A stretch of 64,000 nucleotides of DNA. It comes from Sphingomonadales bacterium 39-57-19 (lineage in GTDB: Bacteria > Pseudomonadota > Alphaproteobacteria > Sphingomonadales > Sphingomonadaceae). The notes under the pieces were generated by a model. The model had not been told where the DNA came from, ran no database searches, and was given only the letters and a program-made list of their open reading frames with translations. The stretch lies in contig NCJG01000003.1 of the NCBI GenBank assembly GCA_002282385.1, positions 62,001-126,000 of the forward strand, read 5' to 3'. Positions 62,339 to 64,000 of the stretch are shown here, piece after piece. How positions within the stretch are numbered: the first letter of the stretch is position 1; every line of letters starts with the position of its first letter. Made by a program: the position numbers and the translations under genes.

Positions 62339-62373
62339 TAGCCATTAGCTGAGGTAATATTAGCCATTGGCTA
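62339..62373. promoter_or_regulatory. Repeated TAGCCATT elements upstream of the LysR gene
   Basis: TAGCCATTAGCT (62339-62350) and the perfect palindrome TAGCCA-T-TGGCTA (62361-62373) repeat with exactly 22 bases, two helical turns, between copies. They lie 28 bases before the regulator start, fitting autoregulation. Confidence 0.6.
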
Positions 62374-62400
62374 TACCTGCACGCTTGGGAGGGCTGCTGC

Positions 62401-63390
62401 ATGAAACTGCCACAAGAATTCGATCTACACGCACTCGAAGTATTCGTGATGACCGTCGAACTTGGCGGCATGTCGCAATGCGCATCCCATTTGCAGGTGA
62501 CACAATCGGCGGTTTCCCAAACCATTGCGAAGCTTGAGGCCGGCATAGGCGCGTCCTTGTTCGACCGCACGATGCGGCCATTGGGCCTGACGGCGAGCGG
62601 CAAGTCGCTCTTTGCGCGCGGGCAAAAGCTGATTGCCCACGCCAGACTGGCCTATGACGAAGTGCGTGAAGGCGCAAACTTGCCGATATCGAGCATTACG
62701 GTCGCGATGTCGTTCAGCCTTGCCAACCAACTGACTGCGCCGATTTTGCATAGTCTCGGTTCGCGGGCCGACCGGTGGAATATCCGCTCGGGCATCTCCA
62801 TGGAGCATCAGGGCGAGTTTCTGGCGCGCGACATTGATATGCTCGTGACCGGTAGCTTCAATCTTGAGCATCGTGACACGGTCGAGCTGCACCCGGTGTT
62901 TGAGGAAAGCTTCATTCTCGTTTTCCCCAAAGATTTTCGAGAGCCTCTGGATTTTGTCGGCTTGCCATCGTCATTGCCGTTTATTCGCTTTTCGCGGCTT
63001 ACCGGAACGGGGCAGCAGATTGAGCGTCAGATTGTCCGGATGAAGCTGAAACTGCCGCAGATGGTTGAAGTGGAATCGTCGCATCAGCAATTGGCATTGG
63101 TGGCAGCGGGGATCGGTTGGGCGATTACCACACCGGTTTGTTTGGCGGCGGTTCCGGAACTGCTTTCCCAATTGCGCGCCGAACCGATGACGAGGGGGCG
63201 GTTTTCACGGTCGGTCCAAGTCGTTGCGCGGATCGATGAATTGGGCAATATCCCCAGCCTAACGGCGGCTTTGTGCCAGCAGGTACTGCAGGAAAAAATC
63301 TTCCCGCCGCTCATCGAAGAATATCCATGGATGGCACAGCAATTGGCGTGGCCGTCGGCTTCGGCCGAAACCGAGGAGTTGATAGCATGA
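62401..63390 (+). CDS. LysR family transcriptional regulator
   Basis: 329 residues with an N-terminal helix-turn-helix (D-L-H-A-L-E-V-F ... T-Q-S-A-V-S-Q-T-I-A-K-L-E) and a LysR substrate domain. GGGAGGG lies before ATG 62401. It is probably the controller of the island, whereas betaine catabolism in pseudomonads is run by the AraC-type GbdR. Its stop overlaps the next gene start (ATGA). Confidence 0.9.
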   Translation: MKLPQEFDLHALEVFVMTVELGGMSQCASHLQVTQSAVSQTIAKLEAGIGASLFDRTMRPLGLTASGKSLFARGQKLIAHARLAYDEVREGANLPISSITVAMSFSLANQLTAPILHSLGSRADRWNIRSGISMEHQGEFLARDIDMLVTGSFNLEHRDTVELHPVFEESFILVFPKDFREPLDFVGLPSSLPFIRFSRLTGTGQQIERQIVRMKLKLPQMVEVESSHQQLALVAAGIGWAITTPVCLAAVPELLSQLRAEPMTRGRFSRSVQVVARIDELGNIPSLTAALCQQVLQEKIFPPLIEEYPWMAQQLAWPSASAETEELIA

Positions 63391-64000
63391 TGCGGAACCT
63401 TATCGCTTCCATACTGATCTTGCTGGGTGCCCCTATCTACGCCAGCCCGCCCAGTGTACCCGGCGCCGATGCGCCGGAGCTTGCTGCGCTGGGTGCCTAT
63501 GGCGTTGGCTTTCGTTCTGTCACCTTCACGCATCGTGACCAGCCCGATGTAGAAAATGCAAATGCGGACCCCAGCACCGTTCGCCTCGTCGACCGCAATG
63601 TGCAGGTGGACATTTGGTACCCCGCCACAGCGAAAAAGGGTTCCAAAACTGTCCTGTATCGCGGCAGCCTGTGGGCAGAGCCACCGCTTCCGCCGGTCGC
63701 GTTCACGCAAAATGGTATCGCGGTTGCGGGCGCGCCAGCCGCGGGCAGCAAGCACCCGTTGGTCATTATAAGCCATGGCTACAGCAATAATCCGGCGGTG
63801 ATGACGTGGTTGACCGAGAATCTTGCGTCAAAAGGCTATGTCGTCGCTGCGATCCATCATCGCGATCCAAACCCTTATGTCGTTGCACCAACCACACGTG
63901 CTGCGCCGAATTTCAACCGGCCGCATGACATTGTATTTGCAGCGGCGCAGCTTCGCGCCACGTTGGGGGATTTGATTGCCCCGGATAATGTTGCGCTCAT
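63387..64000 (+). CDS. Secreted alpha/beta hydrolase (5' part, cut by window end)
   Basis: About 204 residues visible, no stop before the edge. The start has a signal peptide (cleavage after I-Y-A-S). D-I-W-Y-P-A and V-I-I-S-H-G-Y-S-N-N-P are the early strand and oxyanion motif of PAF-acetylhydrolase/dienelactone hydrolase-type enzymes. The nucleophile G-x-S-x-G would be beyond the window. ATG 63387 overlaps the LysR stop, so co-expression is likely; substrate unknown. Confidence 0.75.
   Translation, partial: MMRNLIASILILLGAPIYASPPSVPGADAPELAALGAYGVGFRSVTFTHRDQPDVENANADPSTVRLVDRNVQVDIWYPATAKKGSKTVLYRGSLWAEPPLPPVAFTQNGIAVAGAPAAGSKHPLVIISHGYSNNPAVMTWLTENLASKGYVVAAIHHRDPNPYVVAPTTRAAPNFNRPHDIVFAAAQLRATLGDLIAPDNVAL

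Overview
The window reads as a chromosomal segment of an aerobic, heterotrophic alphaproteobacterium, most likely a member of the Sphingomonadales (inference from gene content and order, e.g. tonB-exbB-exbD-exbD, pgsA-moaD-moaE, the DUF2794 gene beside the serine acetyltransferase, and an EL222-like LOV-HTH gene; no 16S gene is present). Coding density is high, genes lie on both strands in short operons, and I see no insertion sequence, prophage or CRISPR array.

Layout: 1-2.8 kb end of an isoquinoline-oxidoreductase-type small subunit, HNH nuclease, GluQ, HIG1-type protein, cobalamin adenosyltransferase. 2.8-6.6 kb secreted unknown and a TonB-ExbB-ExbD-ExbD energy-transduction operon. 6.6-10.5 kb a secreted M20 peptidase, then a light module: a xanthorhodopsin-like proton pump with its retinal-forming Blh dioxygenase, divergent from a LOV-LuxR blue-light regulator. 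10.6-12.6 kb glnA and P-II with a sigma-54-type promoter. 12.6-20.2 kb PQQ/heme alcohol dehydrogenase, DJ-1 family protein, thiolase, acyl-CoA ligase, aldehyde dehydrogenase. 20.2-29.7 kb tRNA-Leu(CAA), serine dehydratase, SDR and quinone reductases, LplT-like transporter, pgsA-moaDE, oxyR, cysE.

29.9-38.8 kb is a phosphate regulon: an OprP-type porin facing phoR-pstSCAB-phoU-phoB, with Pho-box-like repeats before the porin and before pstS. 38.9-43.7 kb holds gph, glmU and glmS, with an RHH/PIN toxin-antitoxin pair wedged between the two glm genes. 43.8-47.4 kb has argD-argF-hslO and a DUF3617-like secreted protein. 47.6-51.8 kb has glutaryl-CoA dehydrogenase divergent from an ALDH7-type dehydrogenase and a carotenoid oxygenase.

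52.0-63.4 kb is a methylated-amine catabolic island: a dimethylglycine-dehydrogenase-like flavoprotein, a GbcA-like Rieske oxygenase, heterotetrameric sarcosine oxidase (soxBDAG), a BCCT transporter and a LysR regulator. Together they could take up betaine and strip its methyl groups stepwise to glycine, delivering one-carbon units to folate. The window closes inside an alpha/beta-hydrolase gene. The strongest candidates for biological interest are the LOV/rhodopsin divergon, the toxin-antitoxin pair coupled to glmS, and the betaine-to-glycine island.
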